From Cypionkella sp. (lineage in GTDB: Bacteria; Pseudomonadota; Alphaproteobacteria; Rhodobacterales; Rhodobacteraceae): DNA of 64,000 nt. Of the stretch, positions 1 through 8,237 are shown in pieces (the stretch's first letter is position 1; each line of letters opens with the position of its first letter). The position numbers and the translations under genes are program-made. The notes beneath the pieces were generated by a model, which worked only from the letters and a program-made list of their open reading frames with translations, was not told where the DNA came from and did no database searches. The stretch is taken from NCBI GenBank assembly GCA_023255415.1, contig JALRIN010000012.1, positions 3,900-67,899 of the forward strand, read 5' to 3'.

Positions 1-691
1 CGCCGTCCTTCATCACACAAACGCGATCGGCGATGCGGCGCACGATGCCCAGATCATGGGTGATAAACAAAAGGCTCAAGCCTTCGCTGCGTTTCAGCTC
101 GGCCAAAAGCTCTAGGATCTGGGCCTGGATGGTCACATCCAGCGCAGTTGTCGGCTCGTCGGCGATCAAAAGGTCTGGCCCATTCGCCAAGGCCATCGCG
201 ATCATCACCCGCTGGCGCTGGCCGCCCGACAATTGATGCGGATAGGCGTCAAGGCGGCTTTCGGCCTCGCGGATACCGACCTTATTCAGCAGATCAATGC
301 TGCGCGCCCGTGCTGCCGCGCCGCGCAGACCTTGGTGCAGACCCAGGCTTTCGGCAAGCTGTTTTTCGATTGTATGCAATGGGTTAAGGCTGGTCATCGG
401 CTCTTGAAAGATAAAGCTGATGTCATTGCCCCGCAGCGCGCGCAGATCCGCCTCGGCGGCACCCACCATCTCGCGGCCGCGGTAGCGCACCGATCCCGCC
501 AGCTGCGCGCTGTCGGGCAAAAGCCCAACGGTCGACAGGGCGGTGACTGATTTGCCAGACCCGCTTTCGCCCACAAGCGCCACCGTCTCGCCCTTATTCA
601 CAGCAAAGCTGACCCCGCGCACGGCGGAAATCTCGCGCCCGTCTTGGCGAAAGCCCACACTCAGGTTTTCGACCTGCAACACCATGTTCAT
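1..691 (-). CDS. yejF: Peptide ABC transporter ATP-binding protein YejF (3'-truncated by window edge)
   Basis: Cytoplasmic ATPase subunit of a YejABEF-type oligopeptide importer. Only about the first 230 residues are inside the window. Visible motifs in order: Walker A GESGSGKS (residues 41-48), Q-loop FQEPMTSLNP, signature LSGGQRQR, Walker B LLIADEPT and H-loop ITHD, all intact. YejF proteins normally carry two fused nucleotide-binding domains (about 530 aa); the second would lie outside. The ATG at 689-691 overlaps the yejE stop as ATGA, which argues for translational coupling and fixes the start; a second ATG two codons later (683-685) is a minor alternative. It is the last visible gene of a four-gene minus-strand operon. 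A generic dipeptide transporter ATPase is the alternative, but the yejA-B-E-F order supports the call. Confidence 0.9.
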   Translation of the reverse strand, partial: MNMVLQVENLSVGFRQDGREISAVRGVSFAVNKGETVALVGESGSGKSVTALSTVGLLPDSAQLAGSVRYRGREMVGAAEADLRALRGNDISFIFQEPMTSLNPLHTIEKQLAESLGLHQGLRGAAARARSIDLLNKVGIREAESRLDAYPHQLSGGQRQRVMIAMALANGPDLLIADEPTTALDVTIQAQILELLAELKRSEGLSLLFITHDLGIVRRIADRVCVMKDG

Positions 692-1803
692 GAATAGGTC
701 TTTCTGGGGTCAAAGGCATCGCGCACACCTTCAAAGATAAACACCAAAAGAGACAGCATAATGGCAAAGGTAAAAAAGGCGGTGAAGGCCAGCGAAGGCA
801 TCTGCAGGTTTTGCTGCGCCTGTGCCGAAAGCTGGCCAAGGCTGGGCAAAGACGCGGGCAGCCCGTAGCCCAGATAATCAAGTGACGCCAGCGAGCCAAT
901 CGTGCCCGAGACCACGAAAGGCAGCATGGTCAGCGTCGCCACCATGGCGTTTGGCAGCACATGGCGAAAGATGATCACCGTGTCTGAAACGCCCAGTGCC
1001 TTGGCGGCGCGGACATATTCGAAATTGCGCGCCCGCAGGAATTCAGCCCGCACCACGCCGACCAACCGCGTCCAGCCAAACAGCACCGAGATCAGGATCA
1101 GCACCAGAAAACTGCGCTGCCAGACCGAAAACACGATGATGATAAAGTAAAGTTCAGGAACTCCGCCCCAAATCTCGATGGCGCGCTGAAACAGCAGATC
1201 GACCTTGCCGCCGAAATAGCCCTGCAAAGCCCCGGCCGCGATGCCGACGATCGATGTCAGCAGCGTCACCACCAGCCCGTAAACCACCGACAACCGAAAG
1301 CCATAGATCACCCGCGCCAGCACATCGCGCGAGGTGTCATCGGTGCCCAGCCAATGCGCAGCCTCGGGGGCAGAGGGTGCGGCCTGACCGTTCAAATCAT
1401 TGATGGTGTTATAAGAATATGGAATCAGCGGCCAAAGTATAAAGCCCTTTTCAAAACCTTGGGTCGTGGTGTCAAAGCTGCCTGCCTTAATATCAGCTGT
1501 GATCTTTTCGGCATCGTCAAAGCAGGCCTCCAGCCCGCCCGAACGGATCAGGCATTCCACCTCGGGGGCTTTGTAATTGGCCTCGGTGCGAAAATCGCCA
1601 CCGAAATCGGTTTCCGAATAAAACGTCAGGAATGGCATGCGCCACTCGCCGCGATACTGCACCAACAGCGGGCGGTCATTGGCCAAAACCTCGGCAAACA
1701 GCGATAGGCCGAACAGCACAGAAAAAATCCAGAGCGACCAGAACGCTCTGCGGTTGGCGCGAAAGTTGCGCCAGCGGCGTTGGTTTAACGGTGACAAAGC
1801 CAT
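688..1803 (-). CDS. yejE: Peptide ABC transporter permease YejE
   Basis: Inner-membrane permease of the peptide importer, 371 aa, usual length for YejE. An N-terminal membrane segment (about residues 20-42) is followed by a long periplasmic stretch, characteristic of this subfamily. A BPD_transp_1 domain with five more hydrophobic segments follows (about 160-360). The EAA-type cytoplasmic loop that contacts the ATPase is visible as EYVRAAKALGVSDTVIIFRH (near residue 262). The start at 1803 overlaps the last base of the yejB stop and its own stop overlaps the yejF start, so the genes are tightly packed. It pairs with YejB as a heterodimeric channel. Nothing looks broken. Confidence 0.93.
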   Translation of the reverse strand: MALSPLNQRRWRNFRANRRAFWSLWIFSVLFGLSLFAEVLANDRPLLVQYRGEWRMPFLTFYSETDFGGDFRTEANYKAPEVECLIRSGGLEACFDDAEKITADIKAGSFDTTTQGFEKGFILWPLIPYSYNTINDLNGQAAPSAPEAAHWLGTDDTSRDVLARVIYGFRLSVVYGLVVTLLTSIVGIAAGALQGYFGGKVDLLFQRAIEIWGGVPELYFIIIVFSVWQRSFLVLILISVLFGWTRLVGVVRAEFLRARNFEYVRAAKALGVSDTVIIFRHVLPNAMVATLTMLPFVVSGTIGSLASLDYLGYGLPASLPSLGQLSAQAQQNLQMPSLAFTAFFTFAIMLSLLVFIFEGVRDAFDPRKTYS

Positions 1804-2960
1804 CAGCCCCTCCGCTCGAAATCAATGCGGGGATCGACCCAGACATACATCAGATCAGACAGAATCCCCACCACAAGCCCAATCAGGCCAAAGGCAAACA
1901 GCGTGCCGAAGATCACCGGATAGTCGCGCGACACCGCGGCGTTAAAGCCCATCAGGCCCAGGCCATCCAATGTGAACACCTTTTCAATAATGATCGAAGA
2001 CCCGAAAAACACCGATAAAAACAGCCCCGGAAAGCCCGCGATCACGATCAGCATGGCATTGCGAAACACATGTCCATAAAGCACGCGCCGTTCCGACAGA
2101 CCCTTGGCGCGGGCCGTCATCACATATTGCTTGCGGATTTCATCCAGAAAACTGTTCTTGGTCAGCAGCGTCAGTGTGGCAAAGCTTGAAATCGTGCTGG
2201 CCAGAACCGGCAAGGCGATATGCCAAAGATAATCGCTGATCTTGCCGAAAAAGCTAAGGTTTTCAAAGCCGTTCGAGGTTAGGCCCCGCAACGGGAAGAT
2301 CTGGTAATAAGACCCACCGGCGAATGTCACCAGCAGAACCACCGCAAACAGCAGCGTCGGAATCGAATAGGCCGCGATGATCACGCCCGAGGTCCAACTG
2401 TCAAACCGCGAGCCATCGCGCACGGCTTTGCGAATGCCCAGCGGGATCGAGATCATATAGGCGATCAGCGTCGACCAAAGTCCCAAGGTGATTGAAACCG
2501 GCATCTTTTCGATCACCATTTGCACCACGCTTTTCGATTTGAAATAGCTTTCGCCAAAATCAAACCGCATGAACTTTCCCATCATAATCGTAAAGCGCTC
2601 AACGGCGGGGATCATCTCTTTTTCGCAGTCCTTGGCCTGCTGCACCAAACTGCCCTGATAGCCCTGCGGGCAAACAAAACGCGCAAAGCCGAATTCGACC
2701 TCGAGCTTGGCGCGAAATTCGGGCGGCAGACCGCGCGCGCCGGTATAGGTGCCGTCTTTGCCGTTGGCCGCCTTGGTGCCAGCATCATCGCCATTGCCAC
2801 CGGCCAGCGTGCCCATCGCATCGTTTTGATTGTCGAGCTGCGCTTCGATCTGGTCAAAAGGCCCGCCGGGCACGAATTGGGTGAGCGCGAAGTTCACCAC
2901 CATAATGCCGAACAGGGTCGGAATCACCAAAAGCAGGCGCCGCAGGATATAGGCCAGCAT
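1803..2960 (-). CDS. yejB: Peptide ABC transporter permease YejB
   Basis: Inner-membrane permease, 385 aa, partner of YejE. It begins with the typical MLAYILRRLLLVIPTLFGIM membrane segment and NFALTQFVPGGP motif. A periplasmic insertion of about 110 residues (about 40-150) is Gly/Asp-rich (GGNGDDAG) and somewhat longer than in enterobacterial YejB. The BPD_transp_1 domain follows, with the EAA loop QYVMTARAKGLSERRVLYGH (about residue 280). The start codon shares one base with the yejA stop, consistent with coupled translation. Identification rests on the permease order, the N-terminal motif and the insert; confidence is high. Confidence 0.93.
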   Translation of the reverse strand: MLAYILRRLLLVIPTLFGIMVVNFALTQFVPGGPFDQIEAQLDNQNDAMGTLAGGNGDDAGTKAANGKDGTYTGARGLPPEFRAKLEVEFGFARFVCPQGYQGSLVQQAKDCEKEMIPAVERFTIMMGKFMRFDFGESYFKSKSVVQMVIEKMPVSITLGLWSTLIAYMISIPLGIRKAVRDGSRFDSWTSGVIIAAYSIPTLLFAVVLLVTFAGGSYYQIFPLRGLTSNGFENLSFFGKISDYLWHIALPVLASTISSFATLTLLTKNSFLDEIRKQYVMTARAKGLSERRVLYGHVFRNAMLIVIAGFPGLFLSVFFGSSIIIEKVFTLDGLGLMGFNAAVSRDYPVIFGTLFAFGLIGLVVGILSDLMYVWVDPRIDFERRG

Positions 2961-4870
2961 TATTTCAACGCACCCGAGGCCTTAAGCTTGGCGGCCTTTT
3001 CAGGGTTGAACCACCAGAAATCCAGCTCGCCCAAGGCATAGGGCGGCAGGGTTTGCGGATGTTCAAATTGGTCGTAATAGGCGACGGTGAAGGTGTCTTT
3101 ATACCATTGTGGCACCCAAAAGCGTTCGGCGCGCAGCACGCGGTCTAGCGCTTTGGTGGCGACCGTAAGCTGGTCTTTCGAGGTGGCGGCCATCGCCACT
3201 TCGATCAGCCGATCCACGGCGGGAGATTTCAGCCCCATAACGTTAAAGGCCGACTGATCGGCCGTAGCCGAGCCGTAGTATTGCTTAAGCTCTGAGCCCG
3301 AGAAATAGCCAGACCGTGCATTTCCGGTAATGATGTCAAAGTCATAAACCGGCGGACGGGTGCGCGATTCCATCTGCGCGGGGTCGATATTGACCAGTTC
3401 GGCATCGACGCCCAGGGCTTTCAGATTTTCGACAAAGGGGGCGATCACCCGATCAAACGATGGGCTGTCGTTCAAAAATTCGACCCGCAGCTTTTCGCCC
3501 TTGGCATTGCTGCGGATGCCATCAGCACCGACGGTCCAGCCCGCTTCGGTCAGCAAAGCCGAGGCGCGGCGCATATTGCCGCGGTCAAGCTGTTTGTCAG
3601 AGGAGACAGGCGCCACCACGGCCGGATCGGTCAGGATGCTTTGCGGCAACAGGCCATCGCTGACCAAGGGTTGCAAAATCGCCACCTCTTCAGGGCTTGG
3701 CGCGTCGGTCGCGGCCAGCCAAGAATTCTCCCAGACCGAATTGATCCGCGCATAAAGCCCGTAAAACAGCGTCTGGTTCGACCATTCAAAGTTGAACATC
3801 AGACCAATGGCTTCACGCACGCGCGGGTCTTGGAATTTTTCGCGCCGCAGGTTGAACAGAAACGCCTGGCCATTGGCCTTGGCCCCGGAGGGCAGCTCGA
3901 CCTTTTGCACGGCCCCCGTTGCCATTGCGGGGAAATCATAGCCCGTGGCCCAGGTCTTGGAGGAATTCTCGCTGCGGAAAGTATAGGCACCGGCCTTGAA
4001 CGCCTCGAAAGCTGGAATGGAATAACCAAAGTATTCGATGCGAATGCTGTCGAAATTCGCCTGCCCCCGCATGATCGGCAGGTCTTTGCCCCAATAGTCG
4101 GGATTGCGGGTATAGATCAGCCGCTCGCCGGGTTTGATGGTTTGCGCAACATAGGGGCCAGAGCCCAAAAACGGCGTCAGATTGCTTTCCTCTAGATCCA
4201 GCTTCTGGGCCTGATACTGCGCCTTGGAAAACACTGGCAGACCGCCGACATCGGCAGGTAGATCTCGGGTTGGCACGCCGGGTTTAAAGCTGAATTTGAT
4301 GCGATGCGGATCAAGGATTTCGGCGCCCTCGACCTGTTCGTTGAACACGGCGCGAAAATCAGACAGGCCTTTTGTGCGAAACAGTTCGAAAGAAAACTGC
4401 ACATCTTCCGCCGTCAGCGGCGTGCCATCCGAGAATTTCGCCTCGGGGCGCAGGTTAAAGATCACCCAAGACCGATCTTGCGGATATTCAATCGTGCTGC
4501 ACAGCAGACAATAGCTTGCGCCAATCTCGTCTGCGGTGCCAACCAGCATGGATTCATAAGACATCGACGACAGCGCCCCCGCGACGCCCTTTACCGAATA
4601 GGGGTTCATCGAATCAAAGGTGCCGGGCGCCCATTCGCTGATCTCGCCGCCTTTGGGGGCATCGGGGTTCACATAGTCCAGATGCGCAAAATCGGCGGCG
4701 TAATGCAGATCGCCAAAGGTCGAGATGCCAATGGCGGTAAGGCTTGGGCTGTCTTCGGCGCGGGCGGCATAGGCAAACAGTCCGATGGACAGTGCCATCA
4801 TGCTGGCCATCAGCGCAAGCTGCGGTTTGCGCGCGACGGCGCGGCTGCGGGCGTGGGTTTGCTGGGTCAT
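2960..4870 (-). CDS. yejA: Extracellular peptide-binding protein YejA
   Basis: Periplasmic SBP_bac_5 family solute-binding protein, 636 aa, that delivers peptides to YejBE. A basic N-terminus then a hydrophobic stretch (about residues 18-36) ending AARA-ED is a Sec signal peptide. The mature part shows family hallmarks: GTFDSMNPYSVKG near the N-terminus, LRPEAKFSDGTPLTAEDVQFSFE (the SBP_5 signature, about 140-162) and DPRVREAIGLMFNFEWSN (about 345-362). First gene of the operon yejA-yejB-yejE-yejF. The upstream 165 bp to the cycM terminator presumably hold the promoter, but I see no convincing -35/-10 pair. In enterobacteria Yej imports microcin C and peptides; the substrate here is unknown. 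Confidence 0.92.
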   Translation of the reverse strand: MTQQTHARSRAVARKPQLALMASMMALSIGLFAYAARAEDSPSLTAIGISTFGDLHYAADFAHLDYVNPDAPKGGEISEWAPGTFDSMNPYSVKGVAGALSSMSYESMLVGTADEIGASYCLLCSTIEYPQDRSWVIFNLRPEAKFSDGTPLTAEDVQFSFELFRTKGLSDFRAVFNEQVEGAEILDPHRIKFSFKPGVPTRDLPADVGGLPVFSKAQYQAQKLDLEESNLTPFLGSGPYVAQTIKPGERLIYTRNPDYWGKDLPIMRGQANFDSIRIEYFGYSIPAFEAFKAGAYTFRSENSSKTWATGYDFPAMATGAVQKVELPSGAKANGQAFLFNLRREKFQDPRVREAIGLMFNFEWSNQTLFYGLYARINSVWENSWLAATDAPSPEEVAILQPLVSDGLLPQSILTDPAVVAPVSSDKQLDRGNMRRASALLTEAGWTVGADGIRSNAKGEKLRVEFLNDSPSFDRVIAPFVENLKALGVDAELVNIDPAQMESRTRPPVYDFDIITGNARSGYFSGSELKQYYGSATADQSAFNVMGLKSPAVDRLIEVAMAATSKDQLTVATKALDRVLRAERFWVPQWYKDTFTVAYYDQFEHPQTLPPYALGELDFWWFNPEKAAKLKASGALK

Positions 4871-4988
4871 GCCTGAACTCCGGAAACGGACGGTTTCACC
4901 GTCATACTCTTGAGCTATATGCTAAATCGGAACGCAGGCTTGCCACAAGGCGCGAATGCGTGATCGGGGAAAAGCCAGGTTAAAATGC

Positions 4989-5016
4989 AAAAGGCCGCCC
5001 CGAAGGACGGCCTTTT
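4989..5016 (-). terminator. Intrinsic terminator downstream of cycM
   Basis: Read on the minus strand: a GC-rich stem built from AAAAGGCCG and CGGCCTTTT arms around a TTCG-type loop, followed by T residues. It lies 20 nt after the cycM stop. The A/T flanks are symmetrical, so it may also stop plus-strand transcription. Confidence 0.85.
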
Positions 5017-5035
5017 TCGCGGCATAGCGCTGCGA

Positions 5036-5557
5036 TTATGGCATCGAAGCCAGATAGGCGATGACATTGGCGCGGTCTTCGACCTTTGGCAGACCTGCAA
5101 AACCCATCTTGGTGCCTGCAACATAGCCCTTTGGGTTGAGCAAGAACTCTTCAAGGTGCTGTGGCGTCCAAGGATCGTTTACCGACGTCATACCGCTGGA
5201 ATAGCCAAAGCCTTCAACCGAGCCGCGCGCCCGACCAACAACACCGTTCAAATGCGGACCGGTGCCATTGCTGCCGTCGACCTTGTGGCAAGCCTTGCAC
5301 TTGTTGAACACTTTCTCGCCTGCGCCGACATCAGCCGAAGCGTAGATCACATCGAACGATGGGCCTTCATCTGCGGTGGCTGCAACTTCGGTTGCGCCGG
5401 TGTCGATGGTATAGGCTTGGGCAACTTCTTCGCCGCCATGGCCTTCGCCCGCGCCGCTGGTGTAAAGAGCCTCGCCGGCCCAAGAGATAAACAGATAGAC
5501 CAAAAGCGAGCCGCAGACGGCGCCGGTTGCCTTGGTCAGGGTCATCGTGTCAAACAT
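5036..5557 (-). CDS. cycM: Membrane-anchored cytochrome c (CycM / cytochrome c552 type)
   Basis: Electron carrier between the bc1 complex and cytochrome oxidase, held to the periplasmic face by an uncleaved N-terminal helix. 173 aa from the ATG at 5555-5557, chosen because an AAGGAAGG ribosome-binding site sits just upstream; a longer frame starting at 5608 lacks one. The N-terminus MFDTMTLTKATGAV and hydrophobic helix (about 8-28) match the Paracoccus/Rhodobacter family. An acidic Gly-rich linker follows, then the class I cytochrome c domain with haem motif CKACH (about 88-92) and a probable axial Met in GTKMGFAGLP. Monocistronic, with its own terminator, divergent from pheA. R. capsulatus cytochrome c-y is the same type. 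Confidence 0.92.
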   Translation of the reverse strand: MFDTMTLTKATGAVCGSLLVYLFISWAGEALYTSGAGEGHGGEEVAQAYTIDTGATEVAATADEGPSFDVIYASADVGAGEKVFNKCKACHKVDGSNGTGPHLNGVVGRARGSVEGFGYSSGMTSVNDPWTPQHLEEFLLNPKGYVAGTKMGFAGLPKVEDRANVIAYLASMP

Positions 5558-5707
5558 GTCGGAGCCTTCCTTGCGGGTCGTTTGTGGCGGCGATCGCACG
5601 CGTGCCATGGTTTGGGGCTATCTATCCGCTTCCCCACCGGTCTTTCAAGGTGTAGTAGCGCGACCAATCGCCCCTAATGCGGGGTTTTTACGACGGAGTT
5701 GTCAAAA

Positions 5708-6538
5708 ATGACAAAACGTATCGCATTTCAGGGCGAACTTGGTGCCTATTCGCATCAGGCTTGTGCGCAGGCGCGCCCCGATTTCACGCCGGTTCCCTGC
5801 ACCACTTTTGAAGAAGTGGTCGAGAAAACCCGCACCGGCGAGGTTGATCTGGGCATGTTGGCGGTGGAAAACTCGACCTATGGCCGTGTGGCCGATGTGC
5901 ATTCGCTGTTGCCAAAATCGGGGCTGCATATCGTCGACGAGGCCTTTGTGCGGGTGCATGTGAACCTGCTGGGGGTCAAGGGCGCGCAGGTGGCGGATGT
6001 GACCGAGGCGCATGGCCATGTGGTGATTCTGCCACAATGCGCCGGGTTCTTGAAGCAGCACGGCATTCTTGGCAAAGTCAGTTCCGACAACGCCCGGGCA
6101 GCGCGCGAAGTGGCCGAGGCAGGCGATGTGACCCGTGCGGCCCTGGCCAGCGAACTGGCCGCTGAAATCTATGGCCTGGATGTTCTGGCGCGCCATATCG
6201 AAGATCATGCCAACAACACCACGCGGTTTTTGGTGATGGCGCCGCAGGCCGATGTGCAGCGGCGCAGCGCGGACATGATGACCACCTTTACCTTTCGGGT
6301 GCGCAACATTCCGGCCGCGCTTTACAAGGCGATGGGCGGCTTTGCCACCAATGGCATCAACATGACCAAGCTTGAAAGCTATATGGTCGGCGGCAGCTTT
6401 ACCGCGACCGAATTTTACGCCGATATCGAAGGCCACCCCGAAGACGAAAACGTAAAGCGCGCTTTGGAAGAGCTGGCCTACTTTAGCACCCAGGTGAATA
6501 TTCTGGGCGTCTATCCCTCTGATCGGCGTCGCGGTTAA
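5708..6538 (+). CDS. pheA: Prephenate dehydratase
   Basis: Converts prephenate to phenylpyruvate in phenylalanine synthesis; cytoplasmic. 276 aa, the stand-alone (non-fused) type. The N-terminal PDT domain begins RIAFQGELGAYSHQAC and holds the TTRFLV catalytic motif (about residues 174-179). A C-terminal ACT domain (about 194-270) contains GINMTKLESYMV, the region of Phe feedback binding (the classic ESRP is ESYM here, common in alphaproteobacteria). The ATG at 5708 is chosen because ACGGAG lies about 9 nt upstream; a TTG at 5699 in the same frame has no room for a ribosome-binding site. It converges with the SRPBCC gene by a 4-nt overlap. Confidence 0.95.
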   Translation: MTKRIAFQGELGAYSHQACAQARPDFTPVPCTTFEEVVEKTRTGEVDLGMLAVENSTYGRVADVHSLLPKSGLHIVDEAFVRVHVNLLGVKGAQVADVTEAHGHVVILPQCAGFLKQHGILGKVSSDNARAAREVAEAGDVTRAALASELAAEIYGLDVLARHIEDHANNTTRFLVMAPQADVQRRSADMMTTFTFRVRNIPAALYKAMGGFATNGINMTKLESYMVGGSFTATEFYADIEGHPEDENVKRALEELAYFSTQVNILGVYPSDRRRG

Positions 6539-7008
6539 GCGCGGCGCAAACTGCGGTATCGCAATTCGATATCGCCTGCCAACATGGCGATACGCTGGTC
6601 AAATCTGCGGTCGAGTTTGGCGCGTGCAAGCCGCAGAGATTGCAAGAACAACCGCGCCGTCAGGCTGCGCGGGGTGATGTCGATGACCACATGCAGGCGG
6701 GTGCGTCTTGGGCTTTGCTCGATCAAGTCAATCGACACCACGCCTTCAAGCGCCTGCGACACGATTGCAAAGCGCAGCATTTGCGCGGGGTCAAATTGGG
6801 TCAGCTCGATTTCCATATCGCGTGGCTTACCGCGATAGGCGAATTTCGCCGCCCAGCGCATCCCTACTGCGGGCTGCTGCAATTTGTCTTTCCGCTCGAT
6901 TTCGACACCGCGGCGCAGGGCGGCGGTTTCCCAAGTCTCGAAATCGCTTAGGATCTGAAACACCGGATCTGCCGCTGCTTCGATATCTTGTTTGCTGGAA
7001 AACCGCAT
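6535..7008 (-). CDS. SRPBCC family protein (START/polyketide-cyclase fold)
   Basis: 157-aa cytoplasmic protein. The start MRFSSKQDIEAAADPVFQIL is the classic opening of SRPBCC/polyketide_cyc2 proteins (first beta strand, then the VF..L helix). The body alternates hydrophobic strands (MRWAAKFAYRGKPRDMEIEL, MLRFAIVSQ, GVVSIDLIEQ) and ends in a long C-terminal helix rich in Arg/Leu (LFLQSLRLARAKLDRRF), consistent with the helix closing the lipid/ligand cavity. No catalytic residues can be assigned, so the ligand is unknown. Convergent with pheA (4-nt overlap); the next gene upstream, nudC, is co-directional but 70 nt away. Confidence 0.75.
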   Translation of the reverse strand: MRFSSKQDIEAAADPVFQILSDFETWETAALRRGVEIERKDKLQQPAVGMRWAAKFAYRGKPRDMEIELTQFDPAQMLRFAIVSQALEGVVSIDLIEQSPRRTRLHVVIDITPRSLTARLFLQSLRLARAKLDRRFDQRIAMLAGDIELRYRSLRRA

Positions 7009-7079
7009 CGCTTTATCCTTGACTGATCAAACTTTGCCTGTTCGGCAAAGGTCACTTTTTAAGTTCGCTAAAACTGCCG

Positions 7080-8027
7080 TTATTCAGTCTGATCCGCAAG
7101 CCATTTGGTGATTAAGAATGAGGCGATTGCGCCTTTGCGGGGCGGTTTGATCTTGGGGTGTTGGCCTGCGATCACCAGCAGCATATCCTCGCGGTTGATC
7201 CAGAAAGCTTCCTCTAACTCTTTGGGGTCAATGGTGATTTCGGTCGTGGTCGCTTCGACCACACAGCCGATCATCAACGAGGCTGGAAACGGCCAGGGTT
7301 GGCTGGCCAGATAGCGCACGGATCCGGTCCGCACGCCGCTTTCCTCAAAGACTTCGCGGCGCACGGCGGCCTCGACGGTTTCCCCCGGTTCGACAAAGCC
7401 TGCCAGCAAGGAATACATGCCTTCGGGCCAGATCGCATTGCGCCCCAAAAGCAGCTGGTTGCCATGGATGACAAGCATGATCACCACCGGGTCGGTGCGC
7501 GGGAAATGCGAGGTTTGACAGCTTGGGCAATTGCGTTGCCAGCCGGCCTGCGCCACCTCTGACGCCGCACCGCATTTGGCGCAAAACCCGTGGCTGCTGT
7601 GCCAGTGCAAAATCGCCTTTGCGGTTGCTGCAAGCTCTGCCTCGCGCGGGGTTAGGGCTGTCATCGCGGCGCGCAGGTCTTCAAAACCTTGGCTGTCGGG
7701 CAGGGCTGGGTGGGTTTGTCGCGTGGTGTCCAGGAACCCTGCCAGCGCTGGATTGTCTTCGGGCGACCAAGCCGAGATATCTTGCGCAAAGCAGGCCTGG
7801 CCGTCGTCAAACCCTAAAAACACTGTCGTGCCGACCAGCTGCAGCGCCGCATGGTCTGGTTCCAGCCATGCCAAGCCGCTACTTTGGTTGAACAGCGGTT
7901 TGCCGCGCCAGATCGGCAGCACCCTGCCCATGGTCATCAGCTTTGCGATCTCCTCGGGCTGGCTGCGCAGATGGGCGGCCCGATCCAATCCCGACCCCCC
8001 GAAAGTCACTGTTTCTGCGTCCTGCAT
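7080..8027 (-). CDS. nudC: NAD(+)/NADH pyrophosphatase NudC
   Basis: Nudix hydrolase that cleaves NADH to NMNH and AMP and, in known members, decaps NAD-capped RNA. 315 aa from the ATG at 8025-8027, which has a GGAGAG site upstream; an extended frame to 8096 lacks one. Domains: N-terminal NUDIX-like region, zinc ribbon with CAKC and CPSC pairs (about 151-173), then the Nudix box GFVEPGETVEAAVRREVFEE followed by SG. The NudC-specific SQPWPFPASLMIG (the SQPWPFPxS array) lies just after. All metal ligands are present. It is divergent from the interrupted cpdB-like gene with about 210 bp of AT-richer DNA between them. Confidence 0.95.
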   Translation of the reverse strand: MQDAETVTFGGSGLDRAAHLRSQPEEIAKLMTMGRVLPIWRGKPLFNQSSGLAWLEPDHAALQLVGTTVFLGFDDGQACFAQDISAWSPEDNPALAGFLDTTRQTHPALPDSQGFEDLRAAMTALTPREAELAATAKAILHWHSSHGFCAKCGAASEVAQAGWQRNCPSCQTSHFPRTDPVVIMLVIHGNQLLLGRNAIWPEGMYSLLAGFVEPGETVEAAVRREVFEESGVRTGSVRYLASQPWPFPASLMIGCVVEATTTEITIDPKELEEAFWINREDMLLVIAGQHPKIKPPRKGAIASFLITKWLADQTE

Positions 8028-8237
8028 TTTCACTCTCCGCTTGGCTTGGGATGTGATGCCACGAATGTTTGTCGACGGCAATTCAGGCTGAAGCAACGCA
8101 GGCTCTATTGCAATTAAACAACCTTAGGTAGAAATATTTGCCTGATTAGTAAATTTTTCTTTCCTTTTAGCCTGCGCTTGCTAACTTAGGGCAATAGATA
8201 AACAATTTTCAGAATAAGTCTCATCACAGGAAAGTTT